Shown here piece by piece: positions 27,496 through 35,324 of a stretch of DNA of 64,000 nt. Below the pieces are notes generated by a model, which ran no database searches, had not been told where the DNA came from, and was given only the letters and a program-made list of their open reading frames with translations. Each line of letters starts with the position of its first letter. The stretch's first letter is position 1. Source of the stretch: Chondromyces crocatus. Its GTDB lineage: Bacteria; Myxococcota_A; Polyangia; Polyangiales; Polyangiaceae. The translations under genes and the position numbers were made by a program. The stretch spans positions 5,658,525 through 5,722,524 of the forward strand of contig NZ_CP012159.1 of the NCBI RefSeq assembly GCF_001189295.1, given 5' to 3'.

Positions 27496-28377
27496 ATGCT
27501 TTCACCAGGGGCGCGCATCGGGGATTACGAGGTGGTGCGGCATGCTGCGGAGGGGGCGACGAGCGACGTCTACGAGGCGCGACACGTGGGCGATGGCCAT
27601 CCAGCAGCGTTGAAGCTGATGCTCGTAGAGCTGTGCTTGCACGTGGACGTGGTCACCCGCTTCCACAATGAAGCGCAGGCCCTCGAACAGGTGCGTCATG
27701 CGCGCATCGTTTCACTCTTTGCGTGGGGGACGACGCCGGAGGGGCCTCCCTACATGGTGCTGGAGTGGCTCCCGAAGACGCTGGAGGGGGAACTGGGGCG
27801 TGCTCCGTCAGGGCTGTCGAGCGAGGTCGCGACACGGATAGCCATGCAGATCGCAGAGGCGCTCTCGGTGCTGCATGATCGAGGCATCGTTCACCGCGAT
27901 CTGAAGCCGGAAAACCTCCTGCTGGCGGAGCACGACCTGGCCACCGCGGACTTGAAGCTGACCGATCTCGGTCTTGCCAAGCTGCTCCGCGGGGGGGTCG
28001 GTCCGGGCTCGATGGCGAACGTCACGCCGACGGGGATGTTTCCTGTTTCCACCGGGGGGGACGATGTGATCGGCACCTGGGAGTACATGGCCCCGGAGCA
28101 ATGGGTGCGGGCGAAGGACGTCGACGCCAAAGCGGATGTCTATGCCCTCGGGGTGATCCTTTTCCGGATGCTGGTGGGGCGTTTGCCGTTCGAAGCCGAG
28201 CAGCGCAAGGACTGGATGGGGCTTCACCTGCTGGAGCCGCCGCCGCTGGACTGCCTCGATGGCCGGGCCTCGGCGCCGCTCCGGGACCTCGTGGCCTGCA
28301 TGTTGAGCAAGAAGGCAGCGTCGAGGCCCACCATGCACCAGGTGCGGAAGGCGCTCGCGGGACAGGGGGCGCACTGA
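27496..28377 (+). CDS. Ser/Thr protein kinase (stand-alone catalytic domain)
   Basis: The 293-residue protein is almost only a Hanks-type kinase domain: Lys40 (PAALKLM), HRDLKPEN (133-140), DLG (157-159, in place of DFG), APEQW and a normal C-lobe (ADVYALGVILFRMLVGRLPF). The glycine loop is weak (AAEGATSDVY). There is no membrane segment or sensor domain, so it is probably cytoplasmic. AGGAGG lies 5 bp before the ATG at 27496. It follows the sigma-factor gene by 14 bp; kinases encoded beside such ECF sigma factors commonly phosphorylate them, so the sigma factor is the likely target. A 155-bp gap follows before the DUF3892-like gene. Confidence 0.9.
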   Translation: MLSPGARIGDYEVVRHAAEGATSDVYEARHVGDGHPAALKLMLVELCLHVDVVTRFHNEAQALEQVRHARIVSLFAWGTTPEGPPYMVLEWLPKTLEGELGRAPSGLSSEVATRIAMQIAEALSVLHDRGIVHRDLKPENLLLAEHDLATADLKLTDLGLAKLLRGGVGPGSMANVTPTGMFPVSTGGDDVIGTWEYMAPEQWVRAKDVDAKADVYALGVILFRMLVGRLPFEAEQRKDWMGLHLLEPPPLDCLDGRASAPLRDLVACMLSKKAASRPTMHQVRKALAGQGAH

Positions 28378-28532
28378 GGCAGATGCGTGGACCACCTGCG
28401 TACCGCGAAAAATGAACCTCCGAATGAACGAGACGGCGATCGGTTCCTCGACGAAGCGCATCCTTTCCTGGTGAGGGATGTGTCGGGGCCACGAGGCCTA
28501 CGGCAAGCCCCTGCATCACGAGGAGAATGGCA

Positions 28533-28817
28533 ATGGCAAACGAGCGTCGGGTGGACTGCGTCATCACGTCGGGTCAGACGGAGGCACACCAGCGAATCTT
28601 GGCAATCGGTGGTGAATACCAAGGCAGTCGCTGGCAGGACACGCAGCAGGAGGCGATTGCCAACATCGAGACCGGGCGGAAGAGCTACTACGTCAAGGAA
28701 CCCGGGGGGCCTCGTGTGGAGGTCGTCGTGGGTTCACGGAACGGGAAGAAGTACCTCAAGACGGAGAATGACGGCGAACAGCCGAACAACCTGCTGTCGC
28801 TGAGAGAGTGCCGCTAG
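28533..28817 (+). CDS. Small DUF3892-like protein
   Basis: This 94-residue protein has a short beta-rich fold with RRVDCVITSG at the start, the central KSYYVKEPGGPRVEVVVG and an ending KKYLKTENDGEQPNNLLSL. This matches the general pattern of DUF3892 (a YLRT-D...NLL-L ending), a small domain of unknown role. I chose ATG 28533 because AGGAG lies 7 bp before it; the ATG two codons earlier has only 1-bp spacing. It is separated by 155 bp from both the kinase upstream and the CD-NTase downstream. Whether it is part of the CBASS system or a passenger is unclear. Confidence 0.7.
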   Translation: MANERRVDCVITSGQTEAHQRILAIGGEYQGSRWQDTQQEAIANIETGRKSYYVKEPGGPRVEVVVGSRNGKKYLKTENDGEQPNNLLSLRECR

Positions 28818-28972
28818 GCACACGAGGAGCAGGTGCTCGGTGGCAGGGAGAAGAGGACAATCTCTGTCACTGCCCTGCCGCCCAGCCCTGGTTCGGTATC
28901 CGAAGCCCCGCCGCATGACTTGCACTGAACCTCGGTGCTCTGACGGCAGGGATTCGTTCAAAGGGAGAGAGC

Positions 28973-30025
28973 ATGGCCAACGTACAGAAGCAATTCGAGT
29001 CGTTCGATGAGACCATCAAGCTGCGCAGGTACCACGAGAATGCGACTCTGGCAGAGAAGCGCGAGAGGATACTTCGTCGCCTGAGCGAAGGCATCAAGGA
29101 GCAGCGAAACCAAGGCGTCGACATCCCTTCCTATCGCGACTTCAATCAAGGCAGCTACGACATCGGAACGGGTGTAAAGCCTATCGGCGGAGGCGAATAC
29201 GATATTGACGTCGGGATCGAATTCGATCTTCCGACGAGTGATCATACGCCTGTCGAGGTCAAGAAGTGGGTATTGAGGGCCGTCGAGGATCATACGACGA
29301 GCGTCGAGATGCGTAAGTCCTGCGTGACCGTGACCTACGTGGAGGGCGGGGAACCGAAGTATCACGTCGATCTCGCGGTGTACTCGAAGGCCCAGCGAAA
29401 CCCGGACGGGAAGATGTATCTGGCCCGGGGGAAAGAACATTCCGCGAAGGAGCACCAGGAGTGGTCGCCATCGGCCCCTGAGGAGCTTACGGACAAGATC
29501 AACAATCGATTCATTGGGGACGATGGGCGACAGTTTCGTCAGGCCATCCGCGCCCTGAAGCGGTGGAAGGATCACCGATTCTCACGTGAGGGGCAGTCTG
29601 CTCCGCGTGGGATCGCGCTGGCGGTGGCTGCGCTTCACTGGTTCACGCCGGCGACGACGATGGCGGAGGGGGATCCTCAGCGTGATACCTTGGGTGCGCT
29701 GATCCTGTTTCTCGACGCATTGCTCCGTCAATTCAGTTTCACAGAAGACTCGCAAGGCGAGCGTTATCCGCGCCTCGTGGTCAGGTGCCCTGTGGAACCG
29801 TTCGACGATCTTTGCGCTCGCATGACGGCGGAGCAGATGCGCCAGTTTCACGGCCGTGTCGAGACGCTGCTCGAAGCGCTGCGTGAGGCGCAGAGCGACC
29901 CGGATCCGCACACGGCCTGTATGACGCTTCAGCGAGAATTCGGGGACGATTTCCCCGTACCGCCGAAGGACGATACCGGCTCGCCACGTCGCAAGGCCAT
30001 CACGCATTCGGGGGCCTCGGGGTGA
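28973..30025 (+). CDS. CD-NTase (cGAS/DncV-like cyclic oligonucleotide synthase)
   Basis: This enzyme would make a cyclic di- or trinucleotide alarm signal upon phage infection. The 350-residue protein has the nucleotidyltransferase signature: GS at residues 60-61 (NQGSYDIGTGVKPIGGGEYD), catalytic Asp77 and Asp79 (EYDIDVGIEFD) and the third carboxylate Asp133 (YHVDLAVY). A helical C-terminal domain follows (QFRQAIRALKRWKDHRF). The protein ends in Ser-Gly, fitting the C-terminal residue that Cap2 activates in type II CBASS. The product is not predictable; SAVED effectors usually bind cyclic trinucleotides. The start has GGGAGAG 4 bp upstream. The last four bases overlap the Cap2 start (GTGA). 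Base composition is visibly more AT-rich than flanking chromosomal genes. Confidence 0.93.
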   Translation: MANVQKQFESFDETIKLRRYHENATLAEKRERILRRLSEGIKEQRNQGVDIPSYRDFNQGSYDIGTGVKPIGGGEYDIDVGIEFDLPTSDHTPVEVKKWVLRAVEDHTTSVEMRKSCVTVTYVEGGEPKYHVDLAVYSKAQRNPDGKMYLARGKEHSAKEHQEWSPSAPEELTDKINNRFIGDDGRQFRQAIRALKRWKDHRFSREGQSAPRGIALAVAALHWFTPATTMAEGDPQRDTLGALILFLDALLRQFSFTEDSQGERYPRLVVRCPVEPFDDLCARMTAEQMRQFHGRVETLLEALREAQSDPDPHTACMTLQREFGDDFPVPPKDDTGSPRRKAITHSGASG

Positions 30026-31776
30026 CGATACTGAGCCAGGCCCGATACGATATCATCCTGGATGACCTCATCCAGGATGGCATTCTGGAGGATGCGTGTC
30101 GGCTGCCCAAGGGGCGCCTGGGCGACGTATGGGGAAAGGGCCGCTCCCTCGTGAGCGGCCTGGAAGGAGCGTGGCAGATCGGCTCGACGCGGGTGCGCAT
30201 CGGCGTGGGGCTGAGTGCGGGTTTCCCCTTGAGGTTGCCCGACATTTTTCATCTATCTCATGGCGAAGAGGCTCTCCTCCCGCATGTGGAGGAGGATGGC
30301 CGCATCTGTTGCTTCGACCGTGAAGGCCTGGTTCTCGATCGTCATCGACCGGCTCAGATTCTGCGTGAAACGTTGGCGCAAGCTCGCCGGACGATCGAGG
30401 CAGGAATGAAGGGGGAGAATCGCCTCGAACTGTTCGACGAATGCGAGTCGTACTGGTGGGCTACGCGTCAGCGCCTTCACTGCAACGTCGCTCCTGATGA
30501 AGTGGCTCGAAAGATCATTGTGTTCCACGGGATACCCAGTGGGGTCGCTGCTGATCGGGGCGCGCTCGAAGAGATGTCTCCGCTGTTTCGTAATGGCACG
30601 TGGAGCGAGCAGAACGGGCTGTATGTTCCCCTCGAACCGAGCCTTCTCTCGGACCGGGATTTCCATCCTGGGGACATCGACTCCGATGCGGCGCTGCACG
30701 ACCTCATGGAGACGCACGTATCCGCTGCGAATCGGGAACGCCTCGGGAGAGCGAGGCACACTCGCGGGTACAAGCAGTTCCTGATTCTAGGCATTCCAAG
30801 GGCCGCAGGCGGGAGGGCTTTGCTGGGACTGTGGTTGGACGCTCCCAGATCGGCGTCTCGTCGTCGTCGCATCAGGAGTCATGAGCTTCGAGGCTCGCTC
30901 TCGCGTGTGGCGCTTGTACGCGCGGATCCCCATGCATTGCAAGGGCGGCTGGTGACCGCGCCTTCCGTGAAGGGGGCGCACGTCGTGATCGTCGGCTGTG
31001 GTGCCCTTGGAGGACACCTGGCCAGTTGCCTCGCCTGGGCCGGCGTTGGACGGCTGACGCTCGTGGATCCTGACCCATTTTTGCCGACGAACACATTTCG
31101 CCATGTGCTGGGACGAAGTGGCGTGGGCACCCAAAGCAAGGTCTTCGCCTTGAAGCAAGAGCTGGAGACCAAAATCCCGCGGATCGAGATCACAGACGTC
31201 GCGAGCAACTTCGAGGTGGCGCTTCGTGATGGTGTCGTGAAGCTGGACGGGAGTTCTCTCGTCGTGGTGACGACAGGTGATGTGACAGGATGCCTGGGAC
31301 TCAACGCGCACCTCGTCATGCAGCCGCTGACACCAGCCGTGATCTACGCATGGATCGAACCTCATGGTCTGGGAGGGCACGCTGTACTCACCAACACCCG
31401 CAAAGCGGGCGCTTCGGGTTGTTTCGAGTGCCTCTTCGAGGACGATCCCGAGTTCGGACTCGTGAACCGGGCGGACTACGCCGCGCCAGGACAGCGTTTT
31501 GCCAGTCGTGATCGGACCTGTTCCAGTGCGTTCGTTCCCTATGGGGATCTCGATGCTCGAGAGACGGCCAACCTGGCTGCGAGGCTGGCCATCGAAACCC
31601 TGGACGGTCGCGTCCTGGGCCATCCGCTGCGCTCGTGGAGGGGGGACGCGACGGCATTCCATGGCGCCGGCTTCCGGACTTCCGCGCGCTACGATCGGCA
31701 GAGCGTGGGCCAGGGGACCTGCGGGTCGTCCTACGCGCGTGAGGGGTGCCGGTGTTGCGGGGGGCGGTCGACGTGA
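30022..31776 (+). CDS. cap2: Cap2: E2-E1 ubiquitin-transfer-like fusion protein of type II CBASS
   Basis: The 584-residue protein has an N-terminal E2-like domain (about 1-150) with its active Cys in LPHVEEDGRICCF (Cys96 or 97), a linker (150-310) and a C-terminal E1/ThiF-like adenylation domain. The latter has the nucleotide loop VVIVGCGALGGHLA (321-334), the LVDPD acid loop and the NTFRH motif. Candidate E1 Cys is 500 (DRTCSSAFVPYG). Cys467/Cys470 plus the C-terminal GCRCCGG may bind zinc. Cap2 conjugates the C-terminus of the CD-NTase to cell targets, priming signal synthesis. The GTG start at 30022 overlaps the CD-NTase stop by 4 bp, and the stop overlaps the Cap3 start. Confidence 0.92.
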   Translation: MTILSQARYDIILDDLIQDGILEDACRLPKGRLGDVWGKGRSLVSGLEGAWQIGSTRVRIGVGLSAGFPLRLPDIFHLSHGEEALLPHVEEDGRICCFDREGLVLDRHRPAQILRETLAQARRTIEAGMKGENRLELFDECESYWWATRQRLHCNVAPDEVARKIIVFHGIPSGVAADRGALEEMSPLFRNGTWSEQNGLYVPLEPSLLSDRDFHPGDIDSDAALHDLMETHVSAANRERLGRARHTRGYKQFLILGIPRAAGGRALLGLWLDAPRSASRRRRIRSHELRGSLSRVALVRADPHALQGRLVTAPSVKGAHVVIVGCGALGGHLASCLAWAGVGRLTLVDPDPFLPTNTFRHVLGRSGVGTQSKVFALKQELETKIPRIEITDVASNFEVALRDGVVKLDGSSLVVVTTGDVTGCLGLNAHLVMQPLTPAVIYAWIEPHGLGGHAVLTNTRKAGASGCFECLFEDDPEFGLVNRADYAAPGQRFASRDRTCSSAFVPYGDLDARETANLAARLAIETLDGRVLGHPLRSWRGDATAFHGAGFRTSARYDRQSVGQGTCGSSYAREGCRCCGGRST

Positions 31777-32267
31777 CCGCCCTCGTTTTTCTCCGTGAAG
31801 GAGGCGCCCGCTTCAAGCTCGATGCAGCGGTGGTGAGGGTCATGGGAGGCCGCGCGCAGCACGACCCGCATGCGCTCGAGGCCGGTGGGGTTCTCGTCGG
31901 TCGTCACATTCGAGGGAGCCGTGACGTGGTCGTCGACCTCGTCACCGAGCCAATGCCTGGGGACAGGCAGAGCCGCTACAGCTTTCATCGAAGCCAGAAG
32001 CCGCATCAGCGCTTTCTCGACGAGATATGGCGAACAAGCCGCAAGACATGTGTCTACCTGGGAGAATGGCATACCCATCCGGAGCGTCACCCTTCACCTT
32101 CGTCGGTCGATCTTGCGGACTGGCGCAAGCGGCTGGTGAAGGACCAGGTCGATAGCGAGTCCATGTTCTTCGTCATCGTCGGGCAGGTGGAGACCGCTGC
32201 CTGGGAAGGGTTTCGGGGCACAGGCAGACTCGCCCGCCTGGAGGCCGTGCAGCATGCGCCGACCTGA
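31773..32267 (+). CDS. cap3: Cap3: JAMM/JAB-type isopeptidase of type II CBASS
   Basis: Cap3 removes the CD-NTase from proteins to which Cap2 has joined it. Over 164 residues the complete JAMM zinc site is visible: Glu36 (ALEAGGVLVG), then His100 and His102 with Ser110 and Asp113 in GEWHTHPERHPSPSSVD, exactly H-x-H-x7-S-x2-D. I prefer the GTG at 31773 because it overlaps the Cap2 stop as GTGA, the same coupling as between CD-NTase and Cap2; a GTG at 31746 would add nine residues. A 120-bp gap leads to the last gene of the island. Confidence 0.92.
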   Translation: MTALVFLREGGARFKLDAAVVRVMGGRAQHDPHALEAGGVLVGRHIRGSRDVVVDLVTEPMPGDRQSRYSFHRSQKPHQRFLDEIWRTSRKTCVYLGEWHTHPERHPSPSSVDLADWRKRLVKDQVDSESMFFVIVGQVETAAWEGFRGTGRLARLEAVQHAPT

Positions 32268-32387
32268 CTGAACTGCTTGGCGTGATCCGGTTGCAAGTGG
32301 CAGGCGCTGACCTTTCGTTGCCGTCAGATACCGCACGCACGATAGCCGGGCCGAGTCATGACTCTCATGGTAATACGGAGCCTGCGC

Positions 32388-33998
32388 ATGGCCCCTCTCT
32401 ACCGACGGTTGCGATTCCCCACCCGTGCCGAGCACCTCGCACAGTTCTCGACGTACCAGGTACGGCTCGATCACTGGCGACCGCTGGCGGCCCCGTTCGA
32501 GGATGCGTTCACGGGCGTCTACGAGAGGGGAGACGCCGCGATCCTGCTCATCCACGGCGCTCAGGGCAGTGGCAAGACCCTGTTCTGCGATCGGCTCGAG
32601 CGAGATTTCCTGCGTGCAGCCGAGGGCGAGATCGAGCCACAGCGTGAGAACCTCTGGCATACGCTCGTGGGTGGCGAGCCCATGTCCAGGGATACCATCC
32701 GAGAAGCCACCGCTGGCACCGAGCTTCACCGCATCCGGCCCGAAGAAGGCTGGCTGGCGAAGCAGCGCGAGTTCGCTCGTGGAGACCGCCGGCGCAAGGT
32801 GAGGGTCTTCCTGCTCGATGATGCCCATAATGAGGTATTTCTTTGTGAGTTTGCAGGGGTCGGGCTGGACTGGTTTCGCGCACGGCCCCGCAAGGAGTCG
32901 GAAATGGGCATCGTCGGCAGCGTCGGCCAGAATCTGGTCGCGGAGTGCAGGGGCGATTTTCAGCGGTCGATCTTTTTGCTCACCTCCGCGAGCGCAGACT
33001 TGTTCATGAGCCTTCACCAGGAGATCGAGCGCTGGCACGCGCGTCTCTCGGTCTGCAAGGAACTGCCGCTCCCCAGATCCGACGTCAAAGAGACGATCGT
33101 CAGGACAAACACGAACCGGTTGAATGACGTCAGTTACTGGTACTGCCTCGACGCAGCGGGGCCGGACGAGAAGAAGCGCGTCCATCATGTCCTTGGTGAG
33201 CAGAAGGGGTTCACTGACTCCTTCCTGGCGGTCGACGACGCTCTCAAGAGTTCACGCCGACGAGGCGCTCCGGCCAGCCGCAACGTCATCACGCTGGTGA
33301 CGCTGGGGGCTGTCCCGCCCGATGTGAAGGCGTTCCTCGAAACACGGGAGGTAGAACCCTCGGAGGAGTACCTCGGTACCCATCTGGGCGTCTGGTACGT
33401 GCGAGAACAGTGGGCTTCGGCCTTCGTGGAGGGCAGCGTGGAGCAAGCAAGGCGTGCCGAGCTGGTCCAGTCCGAGTTCGCTCTGCGCTGGGTCACCCTC
33501 GACATGCGGGGCGTGTATGCCTTGTGCCGGCCACCCGTCACAGGAGACCTCGGGATGAAGCTCCTCGACGCAATCCAGCTCTTTCCTTCATCCACGGCCG
33601 AACAGCAGCGGCACCGCGCCACGTACCAGAGACTCGATCTGGAACTGCAAGAGCCCGCCCTGGGAATGCCCGACCTCGACACTTTCGCCATGAACTTCCG
33701 AACGCTCGGCCAGCGCCGCAATGTCCTCTACGAGCCCGCGATCGCCGCCCGCGTGGTGGACTACAACAAAGGGTTCGAGGTATTTCCGAGAGTAAGACCC
33801 GATCTCATCGCGTCGGAGTACTCGCCGTGCGCTGTCACGTCGGCGCGATCAGGCTCGCCGGCGGACATCAACAAAGCCATTCAGCGGATGTGCCACGCCA
33901 TCGAGTTCACGGCCTTTCTCGACCACCAGCTCAAAGGCTTGGATGCTTACCTGCTCGGGAAAATCGAGAGCTACGCGATGCTACTGGAGCAAGTCTGA
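32388..33998 (+). CDS. P-loop ATPase of unknown function at the end of the CBASS locus
   Basis: The 536-residue protein has an N-terminal ATPase core with Walker A GAQGSGKT (57-64) and Walker B VFLLDDAHNE (about 140-149). Further blocks are SIFLLTSASADLFMSLHQEI and an extended C-terminal region (about 300-536) with no recognised domain. No membrane segment or signal is seen. It may be an extra defence component or a regulator; it does not match Cap2/Cap3 or a known CBASS effector that I can name. I chose ATG 32388 because GGAG lies 7 bp upstream; ATG 32358 is a weaker alternative. It lies 120 bp after Cap3 on the same strand and is the last gene before the lipoprotein array resumes. Confidence 0.75.
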   Translation: MAPLYRRLRFPTRAEHLAQFSTYQVRLDHWRPLAAPFEDAFTGVYERGDAAILLIHGAQGSGKTLFCDRLERDFLRAAEGEIEPQRENLWHTLVGGEPMSRDTIREATAGTELHRIRPEEGWLAKQREFARGDRRRKVRVFLLDDAHNEVFLCEFAGVGLDWFRARPRKESEMGIVGSVGQNLVAECRGDFQRSIFLLTSASADLFMSLHQEIERWHARLSVCKELPLPRSDVKETIVRTNTNRLNDVSYWYCLDAAGPDEKKRVHHVLGEQKGFTDSFLAVDDALKSSRRRGAPASRNVITLVTLGAVPPDVKAFLETREVEPSEEYLGTHLGVWYVREQWASAFVEGSVEQARRAELVQSEFALRWVTLDMRGVYALCRPPVTGDLGMKLLDAIQLFPSSTAEQQRHRATYQRLDLELQEPALGMPDLDTFAMNFRTLGQRRNVLYEPAIAARVVDYNKGFEVFPRVRPDLIASEYSPCAVTSARSGSPADINKAIQRMCHAIEFTAFLDHQLKGLDAYLLGKIESYAMLLEQV

Positions 33999-34113
33999 GC
34001 CTGGCTGGGTCGACGCGGAGCGTCGTCGGTCATCGGCGTCGACCCCGCTGAAATCCGGTTCTGCGCGCGGGAGGTGGTGGTACTCCGGAAGGTGACGCCT
34101 CGGAGGATGAAGG

Positions 34114-35280
34114 ATGGATGCTGCGCGCAGGACACGGTGGACGGGGGGAGTAGCGGCTGCCGGGACGCTGTTGCTCGTCGGAGCCTGTCATGTGCTCTCC
34201 GGGCTGGATGGGTTCGAGATCACGGAAGGGAACCAGGCGTCGGGGGTGGGGGGCGGAGGTGCCGATGCGGCTTCCGGCGGCGCCGGTGGGAACGGTGCGG
34301 GCGCGGGGGGAAGTGGAGGGGGCCTCGGAGGGGCCGGCGGCGGAGAGCCCTGTGCGGCGCAGGACGGCAAGCGGGATTGCTACACCGGATATCCTGGGAC
34401 GGAAGGCGTTGGCATCTGCAAGGGGGGCACGCAGCATTGCCTCGAAGATGGCTACTGGGGGCCGTGTGAAGGCGAGGTCGTGCCGGACACGGAGACGGAC
34501 GAGCCGACGCGCGACAAGGACTGCGGGGGCACGGCGCTCGTGGATCGCGCGCTCCTGGCGCGGTACTTCATCAACGAAGCGGCGACGGGGACTGCGCCGG
34601 CCGTGCTGCGGGATTCTGCGCCTGGGCCCGTCGACCTCGCGCTCGACTACGGGAGCAACCTGTCCTTCATCGAGGCGTGGACGAACCGGCGAGGCTTGAG
34701 CTGGGCCGACATGAACAGCGCGGGGAGGGCCTCGGCGTCCGTGCCAGGGACCAAGCTCCAGGACGCCCTGGCAGGGGCTCGCGTGCTCACCCTGGAGGCC
34801 GTGGTCGACATCGCGAGCATCAGCAACGACATCCCCCGGCTCTTCTCGCTCGACGTCGGCACCAGCGAGCGGCTCGGCCTCTCGTTCCTCACCACGCCGA
34901 CGCGCGTCCGCCTGAGCATGAACGAGCAGGAAGCCAGCACCTGGCCCCTCTCGTTCCCGACGGGTCGTGCGGTGATCCACGTGATCCTGAACACCTCGGA
35001 CCCCGATCCCGCCGAGCGATGGAAGCTCTACCTGAACGGTCAGCTGTTCCCGGGAACGCGGCCGAACCCGCCGCTCCCCGAAGGGACGCTGGTCGACCTC
35101 TCCCAGGCGGCGACGATGCTCGTCGGCAACACCGTGGCGAACAATGGCTCCTTCCGCGGCCATCTTTTCTACCTCGCCCTCTACGTCACGGTGTTCTCCG
35201 GCCTCGAGGTGGAGCTCAACACCGGCTTGCTGCTCGACAACGATGACGACTGGCGCACCCCGACCCTGGGCGGCCCCTGA
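34114..35280 (+). CDS. LamG-like lipoprotein, paralog A3
   Basis: The 388-residue protein has lipobox LLLVGAC and the class A start CHVLSGLDGFEIT. A Gly/Ala-rich linker (about 45-80) follows, then the Cys motif (DCYTGYPGTEGVGIC, WGPCEGEVVP, DKDCGG), the LLARYFINEAATG strand and a LamG-like domain (AVIHVILNTSDPDPAERWKLY, FRGHLFYLALY) ending LLLDNDDDW. GGAGG lies 7 bp before the ATG at 34114. It is the first gene on the right side of the CBASS island and mirrors A2, which is the last family member on the left. Function is presumed cell-surface; no ligand can be named. Confidence 0.83.
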   Translation: MDAARRTRWTGGVAAAGTLLLVGACHVLSGLDGFEITEGNQASGVGGGGADAASGGAGGNGAGAGGSGGGLGGAGGGEPCAAQDGKRDCYTGYPGTEGVGICKGGTQHCLEDGYWGPCEGEVVPDTETDEPTRDKDCGGTALVDRALLARYFINEAATGTAPAVLRDSAPGPVDLALDYGSNLSFIEAWTNRRGLSWADMNSAGRASASVPGTKLQDALAGARVLTLEAVVDIASISNDIPRLFSLDVGTSERLGLSFLTTPTRVRLSMNEQEASTWPLSFPTGRAVIHVILNTSDPDPAERWKLYLNGQLFPGTRPNPPLPEGTLVDLSQAATMLVGNTVANNGSFRGHLFYLALYVTVFSGLEVELNTGLLLDNDDDWRTPTLGGP

Positions 35281-35324
35281 AAGCAGCCGAGCCGTCCTCT
35301 CGAAAGCAGCCGAGCCGGCCTCTC

